DNA of 64,000 bases from Gammaproteobacteria bacterium (GTDB taxonomy: Bacteria; Pseudomonadota; Gammaproteobacteria; Steroidobacterales; Steroidobacteraceae), in the NCBI GenBank assembly GCA_947455595.1, contig CANGOP010000013.1:30266-94265 (forward strand), in the 5' to 3' direction. The position numbers and the translations under genes were made by a program. This document shows positions 38,273 to 47,534 of the stretch, piece after piece (position 1 is the stretch's first letter; the number at the start of each line of letters is the position of its first letter). The notes beneath the pieces were generated by a model. It was not told the DNA's origin and ran no database searches. It was given only the letters and a program-made list of their open reading frames with translations.

Positions 38273-39946
38273 ATGGCATCAGAAATCACTGTATCCGTTC
38301 CGGATCTCGGCGACTTTAAGTCGGTCGATGTGATCGAAGTGCTCGTCAGGGTCGGCGATACCGTCGATATCGACACACCCTTGGCCACTCTCGAGACGGA
38401 AAAAGCGACGATGGACGTGCCGTCGACGGCAGCGGGCCGCGTGACCGCTGTTCTGTTGATGCGTGGAGACAAAGTTGTTTCCGGAGCGCCTGTCGTAAAG
38501 CTCGAATCTCGAGAAATATCGGGACAGAGCAGTACGACTCCGACACCCGCACAGTCGGCAGAGGTGATTGCGTCGCTGCCCTCGGTGCCCGCTGTGGTTG
38601 CTCAGGTTGTACCGGTGAAGGTCCCGGATTTGGGGGATTTCAAAGCGGTCGACGTGGTCGACGTGCTGGTGAAAGTCGGCGATACGGTCGAGTTGAACAC
38701 CGCACTGGCCACGCTCGAGACAGAGAAAGCGACGATGGATGTGCCGTCGACGGCTGAAGGTCGGGTGACGGAGGTCCTGATCAATCGCGGCGACAAGGTG
38801 GCGGCGGGGGCTGTCGTGGTGATGGTGGAGGCATCCTCTACACCTGTGAAGGCAGCGGCTGTTCAGGCGCCTGCGCAGCCGATCGTGGCAACGCCGATCT
38901 CTGTGCCGGTCGAAATCGCCGTCGCCACGACGAAGCCGGTTGCGGCACCGCAACCGGCCGCGGTGCCACCGGGCACACCGGCAGTGCGCAGCCATTTAGA
39001 GCCGGGCAAGACGCCTATTGAAGATGTTGGGTTCTCGCGTGCTTACGCAGGTCCCTCAGTGCGTCTGTTGGCGCGTGAGTTGGGCGTGGATCTTGGCAAG
39101 GTGCCAGGCACTGGCTCTAAGGGCCGCATCACGCATGCCGACGTGAAGAATTGGGTCAAGCAGGTGCTTGCCACAGGTCAATTACCAGGCTCCGGTGGCG
39201 GTGGTCTGCCGCGCATTGCGACAGTTGATTTTGCGAAGTTCGGTCCCGTCTCCGTTGAACCGCTCACCCGAGTCCAAAAAATCTCCGGGCCGCGGTTGCA
39301 TGCCAGCTGGGTCAATATTCCTCATGTCACGCAATACGATGAGGCGGACATCACCGACCTTGAAGCGACTCGCTCGGCATTGAAAAAAGTGACCGAAGAG
39401 AAGGGCATTAAACTCACGCCGCTCGCATTCATCATTCGTGCCTGCGTGCAGGTTCTCAAGAAACATCCGAGATTCAACGCATCGCTGGACGACTCGGGCG
39501 AAAATCTGGTTCTGAAGCGTTATCTGCATATCGGGTTTGCCGCCGATACGCCACAAGGGTTGGTGGTGCCTGTATTGCGCGATGCCGACCGCAAGGATGT
39601 GTATGAGATCGCTCGCGATCTTGCTGCGCTGTCTGAGAAAGCTCGTAACGGTAAGTTGACGGCTGCCGATATGCAGGGTGGCTGCTTCACAATCTCGAGC
39701 CTCGGCGGTATTGGCGGTACGGCGTTTACGCCAATCATCAATGCCCCTGAAGTGGCGATCCTTGGTGTATCTAAGTCGTCGATGAAGCCAGTCTGGAACG
39801 GCGCCGCCTTCATGCCGCGAATGATGCTGCCCTTGTCGTTGTCTTATGACCACCGGGTCATTGACGGCGCGAGTGCTGCACGATTCACAACCGATTTATC
39901 ACGTGCGCTCGAAGACATCGCAGCGCTGATTGAGGCGGTTCCGTGA
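38273..39946 (+). CDS. aceF: Pyruvate dehydrogenase E2, dihydrolipoamide acetyltransferase
   Basis: Core of the PDH complex, 557 residues. Two lipoyl domains have lipoylated lysines in ETEKATMDVPS at about K44 and K152, joined by Ala/Pro-rich linkers. An E3-binding domain lies near 259-295 (GPSVRLLARELGV, GKVPGTGSKGRI). The catalytic domain ends with the HxxxDG motif HRVIDGASAARF. It lies 3 bases after aceE. Two lipoyl domains are fewer than the three in E. coli. Confidence 0.97.
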   Translation: MASEITVSVPDLGDFKSVDVIEVLVRVGDTVDIDTPLATLETEKATMDVPSTAAGRVTAVLLMRGDKVVSGAPVVKLESREISGQSSTTPTPAQSAEVIASLPSVPAVVAQVVPVKVPDLGDFKAVDVVDVLVKVGDTVELNTALATLETEKATMDVPSTAEGRVTEVLINRGDKVAAGAVVVMVEASSTPVKAAAVQAPAQPIVATPISVPVEIAVATTKPVAAPQPAAVPPGTPAVRSHLEPGKTPIEDVGFSRAYAGPSVRLLARELGVDLGKVPGTGSKGRITHADVKNWVKQVLATGQLPGSGGGGLPRIATVDFAKFGPVSVEPLTRVQKISGPRLHASWVNIPHVTQYDEADITDLEATRSALKKVTEEKGIKLTPLAFIIRACVQVLKKHPRFNASLDDSGENLVLKRYLHIGFAADTPQGLVVPVLRDADRKDVYEIARDLAALSEKARNGKLTAADMQGGCFTISSLGGIGGTAFTPIINAPEVAILGVSKSSMKPVWNGAAFMPRMMLPLSLSYDHRVIDGASAARFTTDLSRALEDIAALIEAVP

Positions 39947-41694
39947 GCATCGAAATCCGAGTTCCTTCTCTTGGCGACTTCAAAGACGTCCCTGTCATCG
40001 CGATCTTGATCGACATCGGTCAGGTGGTTGCACCAAACGACCCGGTACTGACGGTTGAAAGTGACAAAGCCACCATGGACATTCCGGCGTCGCAGGGCGG
40101 TGTTATCAAAGAGGTGCGGGTGAAGGTGGGAGATCGCTTGTCGGAGGGCGCCGTGATCGCGCTGCTCAGCGAGGATGCTGCGGCGCCTGCGTCTGTGTCG
40201 ACAGACGGTTTAGCCGCTGAGACAGCCACCATAGTGGCTGCCTCGGCGCCCATCTTGCGTCCGAGTGAAGATGTTCAAGAGCCAGCCGCAGATGTTCACT
40301 TCCCACTCTTGGTCATTGGTGCGGGTCCAGGTGGATACACGGCGGCCTTTCGAGCGGCGGATCTGGGTCTCAAGGTGGGACTTGTCGAGCGCTGGCCGAC
40401 ACTGGGCGGTGTTTGTTTGAATGTGGGTTGTATTCCATCCAAGGCCCTATTGCATGCGGCGGCGATTATCGAAGAAGCCGCTGCAATGGAAGAGCTGGGC
40501 GTGTCATTCGGGGCCCCTCAGATTAACCTTGACCGGCTGCGCGGTTGGAAGTCTAAGGTCGTTGGGAAGCTGACCCAGGGTCTTGCCGGTCTCGCGAAGC
40601 AGCGCAAAGTTGACATCGTGCGGGGCGAAGCGCGGTTCCTCTCGGCTCACCGCGTCGAGGTGGTCGGGCCAAATGGTCGCCAAGTGGTTGGTTTTGATCA
40701 GTGTATTTTGGCGGCGGGCTCTGAACCTGTCCGGATGCCCGGGGTGCCCGACGACCCTCGCATTATCGATTCGACGGGCGCTTTGGACTTGGCTGATGTG
40801 CCGGAGCGCTTGCTCGTCGTGGGCGGCGGGATCATCGGTCTGGAGATGGCGTGTGTCTACAGCGCGCTGGGCTCGAAAGTCACTGTCGTCGAGCTTGGGA
40901 CCGGACTCATCCCCGGTGCTGACCGAGATCTCGTGCGGCCGCTGGAAAAGCGCCTTCGAGCGCATTATGACGCCATCTGGACCGGGACCAAAGTCACGGG
41001 TATCACGGCGGGCGATGAAGTGGTGGTGTCATTCGAAGGTAAAGAGGCGCCATCGCAGCAGGCGTTCGATCGCGTATTGGTCGCGATCGGTCGTCGTCCC
41101 AATGGCCGATTGGTCGGTGCCGACGCAGCGGGCCTGCATGTCGATGAGCGTGGATTCATTCCCGTCGATAAGCAGCAGCGGACAAACGTGGCGCACATCT
41201 TTGCGATCGGCGACATCGTCGGGCAGCCAATGTTGGCGCATAAGGCCACCCATGAAGCCAAGGTGGCGGCAGAAGTCGCTGCGGGTCACAAGCGCTACTT
41301 TGATGCGCGTGTGATCCCGTCAGTTGCTTACACCGATCCGGAACTCGCTTGGGTGGGTTTGACGGAGACAGAAGCACAGTCCAAAAACATTCCGTATGGC
41401 AAAGGGGTGTTTCCCTGGGCCGCATCAGGTCGTTCACTCGCCTTGGGGCGGGATGAGGGTTTCACCAAAGTGCTGTTTGATCCGCAGACACACCAGATCT
41501 TGGGTGCCGGAATCGTGGGGTCGAATGCGGGCGAATTAATCGCGGAAACAGCGTTGGCCATTGAGATGGGTGCAGATGCTCATGATTTGGGGTTGACCAT
41601 CCATCCCCATCCGACACTGTCAGAGACGATTTGCTTTTCGGCGGAGGCCTTCGAAGGGACTCTGACGGATCTCTACATTCCCAAAAAGAAGTGA
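39943..41694 (+). CDS. lpd: Dihydrolipoyl dehydrogenase with N-terminal lipoyl domain (E3)
   Basis: FAD disulfide reductase of 583 residues, longer than E. coli Lpd (474) because of a fused lipoyl domain (ESDKATMDIPAS, about K42) and linker. FAD motif GAGPGGYTAAF near 125, redox disulfide CLNVGCIPSK (about C157/C162), NAD-binding GGGIIGLEMA, and the C-terminal HPHPTLSE base. Lipoyl-E3 fusions of this kind are known in Neisseria and Xanthomonas. The GTG start overlaps the aceF stop. Confidence 0.96.
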   Translation: MSIEIRVPSLGDFKDVPVIAILIDIGQVVAPNDPVLTVESDKATMDIPASQGGVIKEVRVKVGDRLSEGAVIALLSEDAAAPASVSTDGLAAETATIVAASAPILRPSEDVQEPAADVHFPLLVIGAGPGGYTAAFRAADLGLKVGLVERWPTLGGVCLNVGCIPSKALLHAAAIIEEAAAMEELGVSFGAPQINLDRLRGWKSKVVGKLTQGLAGLAKQRKVDIVRGEARFLSAHRVEVVGPNGRQVVGFDQCILAAGSEPVRMPGVPDDPRIIDSTGALDLADVPERLLVVGGGIIGLEMACVYSALGSKVTVVELGTGLIPGADRDLVRPLEKRLRAHYDAIWTGTKVTGITAGDEVVVSFEGKEAPSQQAFDRVLVAIGRRPNGRLVGADAAGLHVDERGFIPVDKQQRTNVAHIFAIGDIVGQPMLAHKATHEAKVAAEVAAGHKRYFDARVIPSVAYTDPELAWVGLTETEAQSKNIPYGKGVFPWAASGRSLALGRDEGFTKVLFDPQTHQILGAGIVGSNAGELIAETALAIEMGADAHDLGLTIHPHPTLSETICFSAEAFEGTLTDLYIPKKK

Positions 41695-41697
41695 GCC

Positions 41698-43056
41698 TTA
41701 CCCTGCGAGAGGTATGCGCAAGGACGCGCGTAGTCCAGGGTTGGCGTCCTCTAGTTGCAGCGTTGCCTGGTGCAGTCGGGCAACCGCTGCGACGAGGCTG
41801 AGTCCGAGACCAGAGCCTGGCAGGCCGGTCGACCCACGTAAGCGACGGAACCGTTGCGTGGCGAGTTCTCGCTCATCAATGGGTATCCCTGGTCCCTTGT
41901 CTTCGACGGAGAGTACCGCGACGTCGCCTTGACGTTCGAGCCGAACAGAAATCGGTGCCTGACCGCCGTATTTCACGGCATTATCGAGCAGATTCGCGAG
42001 CGCTTGCGAGAGCAATTGCCGGTGGCCTCTAACCAACAGGCCACTGCAGATTTGTGAGTGGAGATGGCCTTCTTCCGTGACCGGTCCATAAAAATCGACG
42101 AGATCTTGAGCAACACTCGAAAGGTCTACAGCCTCGAGCGGGGCCGTGCCGGATTCCGCCAAGGCGATGCGCAATAAACCTTGAAGGGTTTCACTCAGGC
42201 GGTCGATTTCCGCAATGACGACATCATTCGCTTCCGTCTGTTCGGGTAAATGAGCGGCTTGCCGTGCGTCCTGTGCGGCTGCGCGGATTCGGTTCAAATG
42301 TCCCCGAAGATCATGAGCGGTGCTGTCTAGGACGGCCCGCATAGTCCCCGTCAGCGTATCGACTCTACCGAGCAAATCATTGAATCGTGACACCAACGCA
42401 TCAATCTCGTCGCCACTGCCCGATACGGGCAGTCGTTCTCCAAGATCGCCGCGCGCTATTCGTCCGGCACTATGGGTGATCGCCTGAGCCGTTCGGGAGA
42501 TGCGCCGTCCCAACCACCATCCTCCCAATGCACCAAACAGCACCACCATTACGAGCGCCCACGCAAGGCTGCGAAGCATCACAGCTCGGAATGCCCGGCG
42601 ATCTTCGACATCGTGGCCGACCAATATCTTGAAGCCGCCATCGAGCGATAGGATTCGGCCACGAATTCTGCGCGGTGCGCTTGCCTCGCCATGGACGGTG
42701 TCGACATCGAATTCCGCCCATCCATCCCGGTCTGGATGCAGTTCGGGTAGCACGACCACGTTTCCCGCAAGGAAGTCGCCACGGGGTCCACGCATTTCAT
42801 AGATGCCGCCGCGTATCCAAGGATCTTCCGCCCGATCAATCAGTTCAATCACAAAGGCATCGAGGTCCTTTTCGCGAAAGTCCGTCGAGATGGACTGAAC
42901 TTCGACCGAGACGAGTTCGTCGCCCTCCGTTGCGATGATGCGGGCGGTCCATAAGTAGACTACGCCCAGAACCGCCATCATGGAGGCCGCTAGCAGCAGC
43001 GCATGCAGAATGGCGACGCGGGCGATCGAGGAACGGGCGAAGGGACGCGGTCTCAT
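41698..43056 (-). CDS. Sensor histidine kinase with HAMP domain
   Basis: Inner-membrane kinase of 452 residues. TM1 is near 15-35 (HALLLAASMMAVLGVVYLW), a periplasmic sensor of about 120 residues follows, then TM2 near 165-185 and HAMP to about 240. The DHp histidine is in STAHDLRGHLNRI, with GHL where many kinases have TPL. The ATPase boxes are NLLDNAVKYGG, VEDKGPGIP and GLGLSLV. It is paired with the response regulator 3 bases upstream. The periplasmic part is acidic, but the signal is unknown. Its stop is 3 bases from the convergent lpd stop. Confidence 0.9.
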   Translation of the reverse strand: MRPRPFARSSIARVAILHALLLAASMMAVLGVVYLWTARIIATEGDELVSVEVQSISTDFREKDLDAFVIELIDRAEDPWIRGGIYEMRGPRGDFLAGNVVVLPELHPDRDGWAEFDVDTVHGEASAPRRIRGRILSLDGGFKILVGHDVEDRRAFRAVMLRSLAWALVMVVLFGALGGWWLGRRISRTAQAITHSAGRIARGDLGERLPVSGSGDEIDALVSRFNDLLGRVDTLTGTMRAVLDSTAHDLRGHLNRIRAAAQDARQAAHLPEQTEANDVVIAEIDRLSETLQGLLRIALAESGTAPLEAVDLSSVAQDLVDFYGPVTEEGHLHSQICSGLLVRGHRQLLSQALANLLDNAVKYGGQAPISVRLERQGDVAVLSVEDKGPGIPIDERELATQRFRRLRGSTGLPGSGLGLSLVAAVARLHQATLQLEDANPGLRASLRIPLAG

Positions 43057-43059
43057 GCT

Positions 43060-43737
43060 TCAGGGGTCATCAGTCAGCGTGTAGCCGGCGCCCCGTATGG
43101 TGTGCAGCAACTGAACGTCATGACCTTTATCAATGGCCTGACGTAAACGACTGATATGGACGTCAATCACGTTCGTTTTCGGATCGAAGTGGTAATCCCA
43201 AACCCCTTCGAGAATCATTGTGCGCGTGACGACTTGGCCCATGTGGCGCATGAGAAATTCCAGTAGCTGAAATTCGCGTGCCGTCAGTTCGATTTTTCGG
43301 CCGTTGCGCGTTACCTTACGCGCCCGTGCGTCTAACTCCAGATCGGCCACTTGCAGTCGGCCAGAGGGCGTCGCATCCCCCTGCCGGCGCGCCAAGGCAT
43401 CGATCCGTGCGGCTAACTCTTCTAAATGATAAGGCTTAGCGAGATAGTCATCGCCGCCGGCTCTGAGGCCCTGTACACGCTCGTCGACCTCATCCAGTGC
43501 CGACAGAATCAAAATTGGCACCGTACTGCCAGCCCCGCGTAGCGCTTTGACGATTTCAAGCCCATCGAGCCTGGGTAACATGCGGTCCAGGATCAATACG
43601 TCAAATCCTCCAGCGAGAGCCGTTAGTCGACCCGTTTCGCCATCAAACGCCTGCTCAACGGCGTGACCCAACTCCCGTAGGCCTTTGGTGAGATAGTCGC
43701 TTGCGCGGCGGTCGTCCTCGACGAGCAAAATCTTCAT
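43060..43737 (-). CDS. OmpR/PhoB-family response regulator
   Basis: DNA-binding regulator of 225 residues. The receiver domain starts MKILLVEDDRRASDYL, the phosphoacceptor Asp is in VLILDRMLP, and the switch Lys in DDYLAKPYH. The C-terminal winged helix contains LTAREFQLLEFLMRH and TNVIDVHISRLRQAID. I chose ATG 43737 with AAGGA 7 bases upstream; an upstream in-frame start would add six residues. It is the first gene of a two-gene operon. Phased TTAA sites lie 55-80 bases upstream and suggest autoregulation. Confidence 0.92.
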   Translation of the reverse strand: MKILLVEDDRRASDYLTKGLRELGHAVEQAFDGETGRLTALAGGFDVLILDRMLPRLDGLEIVKALRGAGSTVPILILSALDEVDERVQGLRAGGDDYLAKPYHLEELAARIDALARRQGDATPSGRLQVADLELDARARKVTRNGRKIELTAREFQLLEFLMRHMGQVVTRTMILEGVWDYHFDPKTNVIDVHISRLRQAIDKGHDVQLLHTIRGAGYTLTDDP

Positions 43738-43792
43738 GCTGTTTCCTTCAGCCACAGGATACGGGATGGCGGACCGTGCTGGGGAGTGAACT

Positions 43793-43818
43793 TTAAGGAC
43801 TCTTAACCACCCGTTAAG
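43793..43818. promoter_or_regulatory. Three phased TTAA half-sites, candidate response-regulator operator
   Basis: TTAA occurs at 43793-43796, 43803-43806 and 43814-43817, a spacing of 10 and 11 bp, each within (C)TTAA(G/C). The last two also form an inverted repeat CTTAAC-n5-GTTAAG. They lie in the divergent region between the response regulator and the small secreted protein. Helical phasing fits binding of an OmpR-family dimer array (inference). Confidence 0.45.
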
Positions 43819-43895
43819 GTTCCCAAGCCTGTAGCTAGGCTACCCTTGGAGCCATAGACTGAACAGATCGGTCAGTGCGTTCGGGAGGAGGCAGT

Positions 43896-44219
43896 ATGGT
43901 TGTTCGGGTGCGTTGGTGCGTCGCGTGCGTGCTTCTGACGTTCTTCACCCACCCCGGCTGGGCGGCAAGCCCCCCGAAGGTTGTCATGCCCGTCACCGCT
44001 ACGTCCGCCGACTGCGAACACCTTTTGGCTCAATTTGACGTGGCTTGGAATGCCCACAGTGCTTCAAAACGCGCTGAAGCCGCCCGCCGCGCCCGTGATC
44101 TGGGCGAAGCGGCCTGTCACGATGGACGCATGAGCGACGGCGTTCATCAGCTCAAGCGCGCTTTGCACGACCTTGGCTTGAAGCCCGTCCACCGGACGAC
44201 CCCGTTACTGGCGCACTAG
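43896..44219 (+). CDS. Small secreted protein of unknown function
   Basis: Protein of 107 residues with a signal peptide (VRVRWCVACVLLTFFTHPGWAA). I chose ATG 43896 because GGGAGGAGG lies just upstream; GTG 43875 would precede this SD. The mature part is helical and Ala/Arg-rich with two cysteines (ADCEHLL, EAACHDG) that could pair. No family is recognised. It is divergent from the two-component operon and shares its TTAA region, so it may be a target or accessory sensor of that system. It overlaps nth by 68 bases at the 3' end. Confidence 0.65.
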   Translation: MVVRVRWCVACVLLTFFTHPGWAASPPKVVMPVTATSADCEHLLAQFDVAWNAHSASKRAEAARRARDLGEAACHDGRMSDGVHQLKRALHDLGLKPVHRTTPLLAH

Positions 44220-44862
44220 CCGCCGCGGGATCCTTGACTTTAGGTCGATAGCCGCACTCGCCAACAACCGGACATCGCCAACATTCCGGTCGTCGGGCTT
44301 TACAGGTGTATCGCCCGAGCAAAATCAACCAGTGATGAGCATGCAGCGCGTATTCCGCAGGAACGGCTGCCAACAGCCCTTTTTCAACGCTGCCAACGGT
44401 TTTGCCGTGCGCCAGACCGGTTCGATTGGCCACCCGAAAAATATGCGTATCGACGGCCATCGTCGGCTCGCTAAAAACACAGTTCAGGATCACATTCGCC
44501 GTCTTTCTGCCGACGCCGGGTAGAGCCTCTAACGCCGACCGATCGTGCGGCACTTCGCCATTATGAAGTTCCAATATCTGTCGGCACATGCCGATGATGT
44601 TGTCAGCTTTCGAATTGTAAAGACCGATGGTCCTCACATACGACTTCAGCTTGGCCAAACCCAAATTAAGGATGGCCTGAGGGGTATTGGCAACGGGGAA
44701 CAACTTCGCTGTTGCGAGGTTCACCCCTTTGTCTGTCGCCTGCGCGGACAAAATTACGGCGACCAGTAGTTCAAAAGGCGTTTGATAGTTGAGCTCCGTC
44801 TTCGGATGGGGATCCAGTTCGTAGAGCTTTTGGAATAATGCACGTCGTTTGGCAGGAGTCAT
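44152..44862 (-). CDS. nth: Endonuclease III (DNA glycosylase/AP lyase)
   Basis: Base-excision repair enzyme of 236 residues that removes oxidised pyrimidines. The helix-hairpin-helix is [13 protein letters not shown] with the catalytic Lys, and the catalytic Asp follows in [12 protein letters not shown]. The [4Fe-4S] loop C-x6-C-x2-C-x5-C is [19 protein letters not shown] Ser/Ala-rich tail of about 25 residues beyond the usual 211 overlaps the convergent small gene. The ATG overlaps the rnfB-like stop. Confidence 0.95.
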   Translation of the reverse strand: MTPAKRRALFQKLYELDPHPKTELNYQTPFELLVAVILSAQATDKGVNLATAKLFPVANTPQAILNLGLAKLKSYVRTIGLYNSKADNIIGMCRQILELHNGEVPHDRSALEALPGVGRKTANVILNCVFSEPTMAVDTHIFRVANRTGLAHGKTVGSVEKGLLAAVPAEYALHAHHWLILLGRYTCKARRPECWRCPVVGECGYRPKVKDPAAASAPVTGSSGGRASSQGRAKRA

Positions 44863-45413
44863 GACGGCTCCGAGAGGAGAGATCGCGAAGCTAACCGTGC
44901 GCGACGTTCTGATTCGCGGTGAGATTCTCGTTTTTCATGGTGCTCATAGCGTAAACGATAGTGCTGAGCCCGTTCGCGTAACGTATCGCCATCGAGTGGC
45001 TCCGCTCCGACAGCGACCAAGGTGATGCAATCGACTGGGCAGGGCGGCAAACACAACTCACAGCCGCTGCATTCGCGTTCGATGACGGTATGGAGTTGCT
45101 TACGTGCGCCGACGATGGCGTCCACAGGGCAAGCCGGTAGGCACTTAGCGCAGCCTATGCAGATCGATTCGTCGATGAAGGCGACGCGTGGGGGCGCCTC
45201 GACGCCAAATTCCGGGTTAATTGGCCGGAATTCCGTACCGAGCAGCTGCGCGAGGGCGACAGCAACTGGTGTGCCACCGGGCGGGCAACGATCGGGGAGT
45301 GCTGACCCAGTCGCAATTGCTTCCGCATAAGGCTTGCAACCGCTAAAGCCACACCGCCGACATTGCGTCTGCGGCAGGAGCGCATCGATCTGATCCGCGA
45401 GAGTGCCGGCCAT
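44859..45413 (-). CDS. RnfB/RsxB-type ferredoxin protein
   Basis: Protein of 184 residues. The N-terminal Fe-S motif [16 protein letters not shown] is the RnfB signature, and two bacterial ferredoxin [4Fe-4S] motifs follow ([14 protein letters not shown] and [14 protein letters not shown]). The N-terminal membrane helix of classical RnfB is absent. No other rnf/rsx gene is nearby, so it is a stand-alone, soluble version, next to nth and metG as in Xanthomonadales (from memory). It may serve Fe-S repair or electron transfer to endonuclease III (inference). Confidence 0.88.
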   Translation of the reverse strand: MAGTLADQIDALLPQTQCRRCGFSGCKPYAEAIATGSALPDRCPPGGTPVAVALAQLLGTEFRPINPEFGVEAPPRVAFIDESICIGCAKCLPACPVDAIVGARKQLHTVIERECSGCELCLPPCPVDCITLVAVGAEPLDGDTLRERAQHYRLRYEHHEKRESHRESERRARLASRSLLSEPS

Positions 45414-45417
45414 TGCC

Positions 45418-47475
45418 TCAGGTGACAGTCATGCCAGGCGCGCCACCCTCGTCGGGTGACACGAGAAAGACGCCTGGGCTGTCATTGCTAGCGCAGAGCA
45501 CCATGCCCTGGGAAATGCCGAAGCGCATTTTCCGTGGCTTGAGATTGGCGATGACTACAACGTGCCGACCGATCATGGCCTCTGGTGAGTAGGACTCGCG
45601 AATGCCTGAAAAAATCTGGCGAACGTCCCCATTTCCAAGATCGATCTGCAACCGAAGAAGCTTGTCGGATCCATCGACAAGACCGCATTCCAATACCTTA
45701 CCGACCCGTAGATCCAGCTTCGAGAAGTCATCGATCGTGACTTCCCCCTTGCCATCCGGGGAGGGCGGAGCGACCACTGCCACAGTGTTTGCCGGCGTGG
45801 CAGCCTCCGCCTTTGGCGTCGTCACGGCGGTAGGGGTCGGAGCAGCGGCTGGCGTTTCTTCAATCAAGGTTGCAACTACCTTTGGATCAAGACGGGTGGC
45901 CAATGGTTCATACGGCGCCAGCACGCTGCCGAGCAGGGGCTGTTGTACGTCATCCCAACGGAGGATGGGGTGACCCAAGAACTTTCCCGCCCGCTCTGCC
46001 ATTGCCGGTAGTACGGGAGATAGATAAGTCATCAGCGTACGGAATAAGTTGATGCCCTGCGTGCAGACGGCGAGCACGTCATCTACGCGCGCGGGATCCT
46101 TGGCAAGATTCCAAGGCTTTTGCGCGTCAATATATTGGTTAGCGCGATCTGCGAGCGCAGCGATTTCGCGAATGGCTGCAATGAAATCGCGTGACTCGTA
46201 TAGGGACGCAATGCGGTGGGCAACCGCGGCGAACTCATCATACAAGTTGGGATCGGGCAGCTTTGGCGCCAGATGCCCGCCGCCGCGCGCGACGAATCCG
46301 GCGCAACGGCTGGCGATGTTGACGAGCTTTCCAACGACGTCCGAGTTGAAGCGGCTAACAAAGTCTTCGAGCGACAGATCCATGTCGTCAATGCCCGGAC
46401 CGAGCTTGGCTGCGAAGTAATAGCGCAGTGGCTCTGGCGGTAGACGTTCAAGGTAGCGACGCCCGGTAATAAAGGTGCCACGAGACTTCGACATCTTCTG
46501 CCCATTGACGGTCAGAAAGCCATGCGCATGGACTTGGGTGGGTCGGCGATATCCAGCGCCTTGCAGGACCGCAGGCCAGAACAGCGTATGGAAATATAGG
46601 ATGTCTTTGCCAATGAAGTGGTGCAGCTCCGCTGTGCTGTCGGCCGACCACCAATCATCAAAAATCAGGCCATCTCGCTTCGCTAACGCGAGACTCGCAG
46701 CCATATAGCCAACAGGGGCGTCTAACCAGACATAAAAATACTTGCCTGGATGTCCTGGAATCTCGAATCCAAAATAAGGCGCATCTCGAGAAATATCCCA
46801 ATCGCGCAGGCCGCCGCTAAACCACTCTTCTAGCTTGTTTGCCACGCTTTCGTGTATTGCGCCCGATCGTGTCCATTCCTTAAGCATTGATTCGAATGCA
46901 GCTAGGTGGAAGAACAGGTGCTCTGATTCACGCTCAACCGGTGGCGTGCCACTAATGACCGATAAAGGATTCTTGAGGTCTGATGGCGAATACGTGGCGC
47001 CGCAGACTTCGCAGCTGTCACCGTACTGGTCCTGAGCGTCACACTTCGGGCACATCCCCTTGACGTAGCGATCCGGCAAAAACATCTGCGCCGTTTCATC
47101 ATAGGCCTGACGGATGGAGCGCCGCGTGATGTGGCCCGCAGCATCGAGCGCTTTAAAAATCGTTTCCGTGCAGAGCCGATTTTCGTCGCTGTGGGTAGAG
47201 TGAAAAAAAGCGTGGTCAATCAGAAAATCCTGATAGGTTGCCCGATGCTCGGCTTCGATGCCTGCGATCAGTTCCTCAGGTGTAATGCCCTCCGCCTGAG
47301 CCTTGAGCATGATGGGGGTGCCGTGGGTGTCATCAGCACACACGTAACGGCACTCATGGCCGGATAGGCGCATGGCGCGGGCCCAGATATCAGTCTGAAC
47401 GGCCTCGAGGATGTGGCCGAAATGCAGCGGCCCGTTGGCGTACGGGAGGGCGCTAGTAACAAGTATGCGGCGCAT
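45418..47475 (-). CDS. metG: Methionyl-tRNA synthetase
   Basis: Class I synthetase of 685 residues, the long form. HIGH region [16 protein letters not shown] near residue 12, zinc knuckle [14 protein letters not shown] near 145, KMSKS in [11 protein letters not shown] near 330. After an Ala/Thr/Pro-rich linker, the C-terminal EMAP/Trbp111-like tRNA-binding domain ([14 protein letters not shown]) covers about the last 105 residues. It is followed closely by rnfB-like and nth. Confidence 0.97.
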   Translation of the reverse strand: MRRILVTSALPYANGPLHFGHILEAVQTDIWARAMRLSGHECRYVCADDTHGTPIMLKAQAEGITPEELIAGIEAEHRATYQDFLIDHAFFHSTHSDENRLCTETIFKALDAAGHITRRSIRQAYDETAQMFLPDRYVKGMCPKCDAQDQYGDSCEVCGATYSPSDLKNPLSVISGTPPVERESEHLFFHLAAFESMLKEWTRSGAIHESVANKLEEWFSGGLRDWDISRDAPYFGFEIPGHPGKYFYVWLDAPVGYMAASLALAKRDGLIFDDWWSADSTAELHHFIGKDILYFHTLFWPAVLQGAGYRRPTQVHAHGFLTVNGQKMSKSRGTFITGRRYLERLPPEPLRYYFAAKLGPGIDDMDLSLEDFVSRFNSDVVGKLVNIASRCAGFVARGGGHLAPKLPDPNLYDEFAAVAHRIASLYESRDFIAAIREIAALADRANQYIDAQKPWNLAKDPARVDDVLAVCTQGINLFRTLMTYLSPVLPAMAERAGKFLGHPILRWDDVQQPLLGSVLAPYEPLATRLDPKVVATLIEETPAAAPTPTAVTTPKAEAATPANTVAVVAPPSPDGKGEVTIDDFSKLDLRVGKVLECGLVDGSDKLLRLQIDLGNGDVRQIFSGIRESYSPEAMIGRHVVVIANLKPRKMRFGISQGMVLCASNDSPGVFLVSPDEGGAPGMTVT

Positions 47476-47534
47476 GGGGCTGGCGACACCGTGTCAATCG
47501 GCCCTCTATTATGCCAGTGAGTGGCCGCGACTGC

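Noticed and set aside
38281..40075. Repeated DNA across aceF and lpd (lipoyl segments)
   Set aside because: The repeats are the three lipoyl domains of the PDH complex, expected protein repeats rather than a DNA element.
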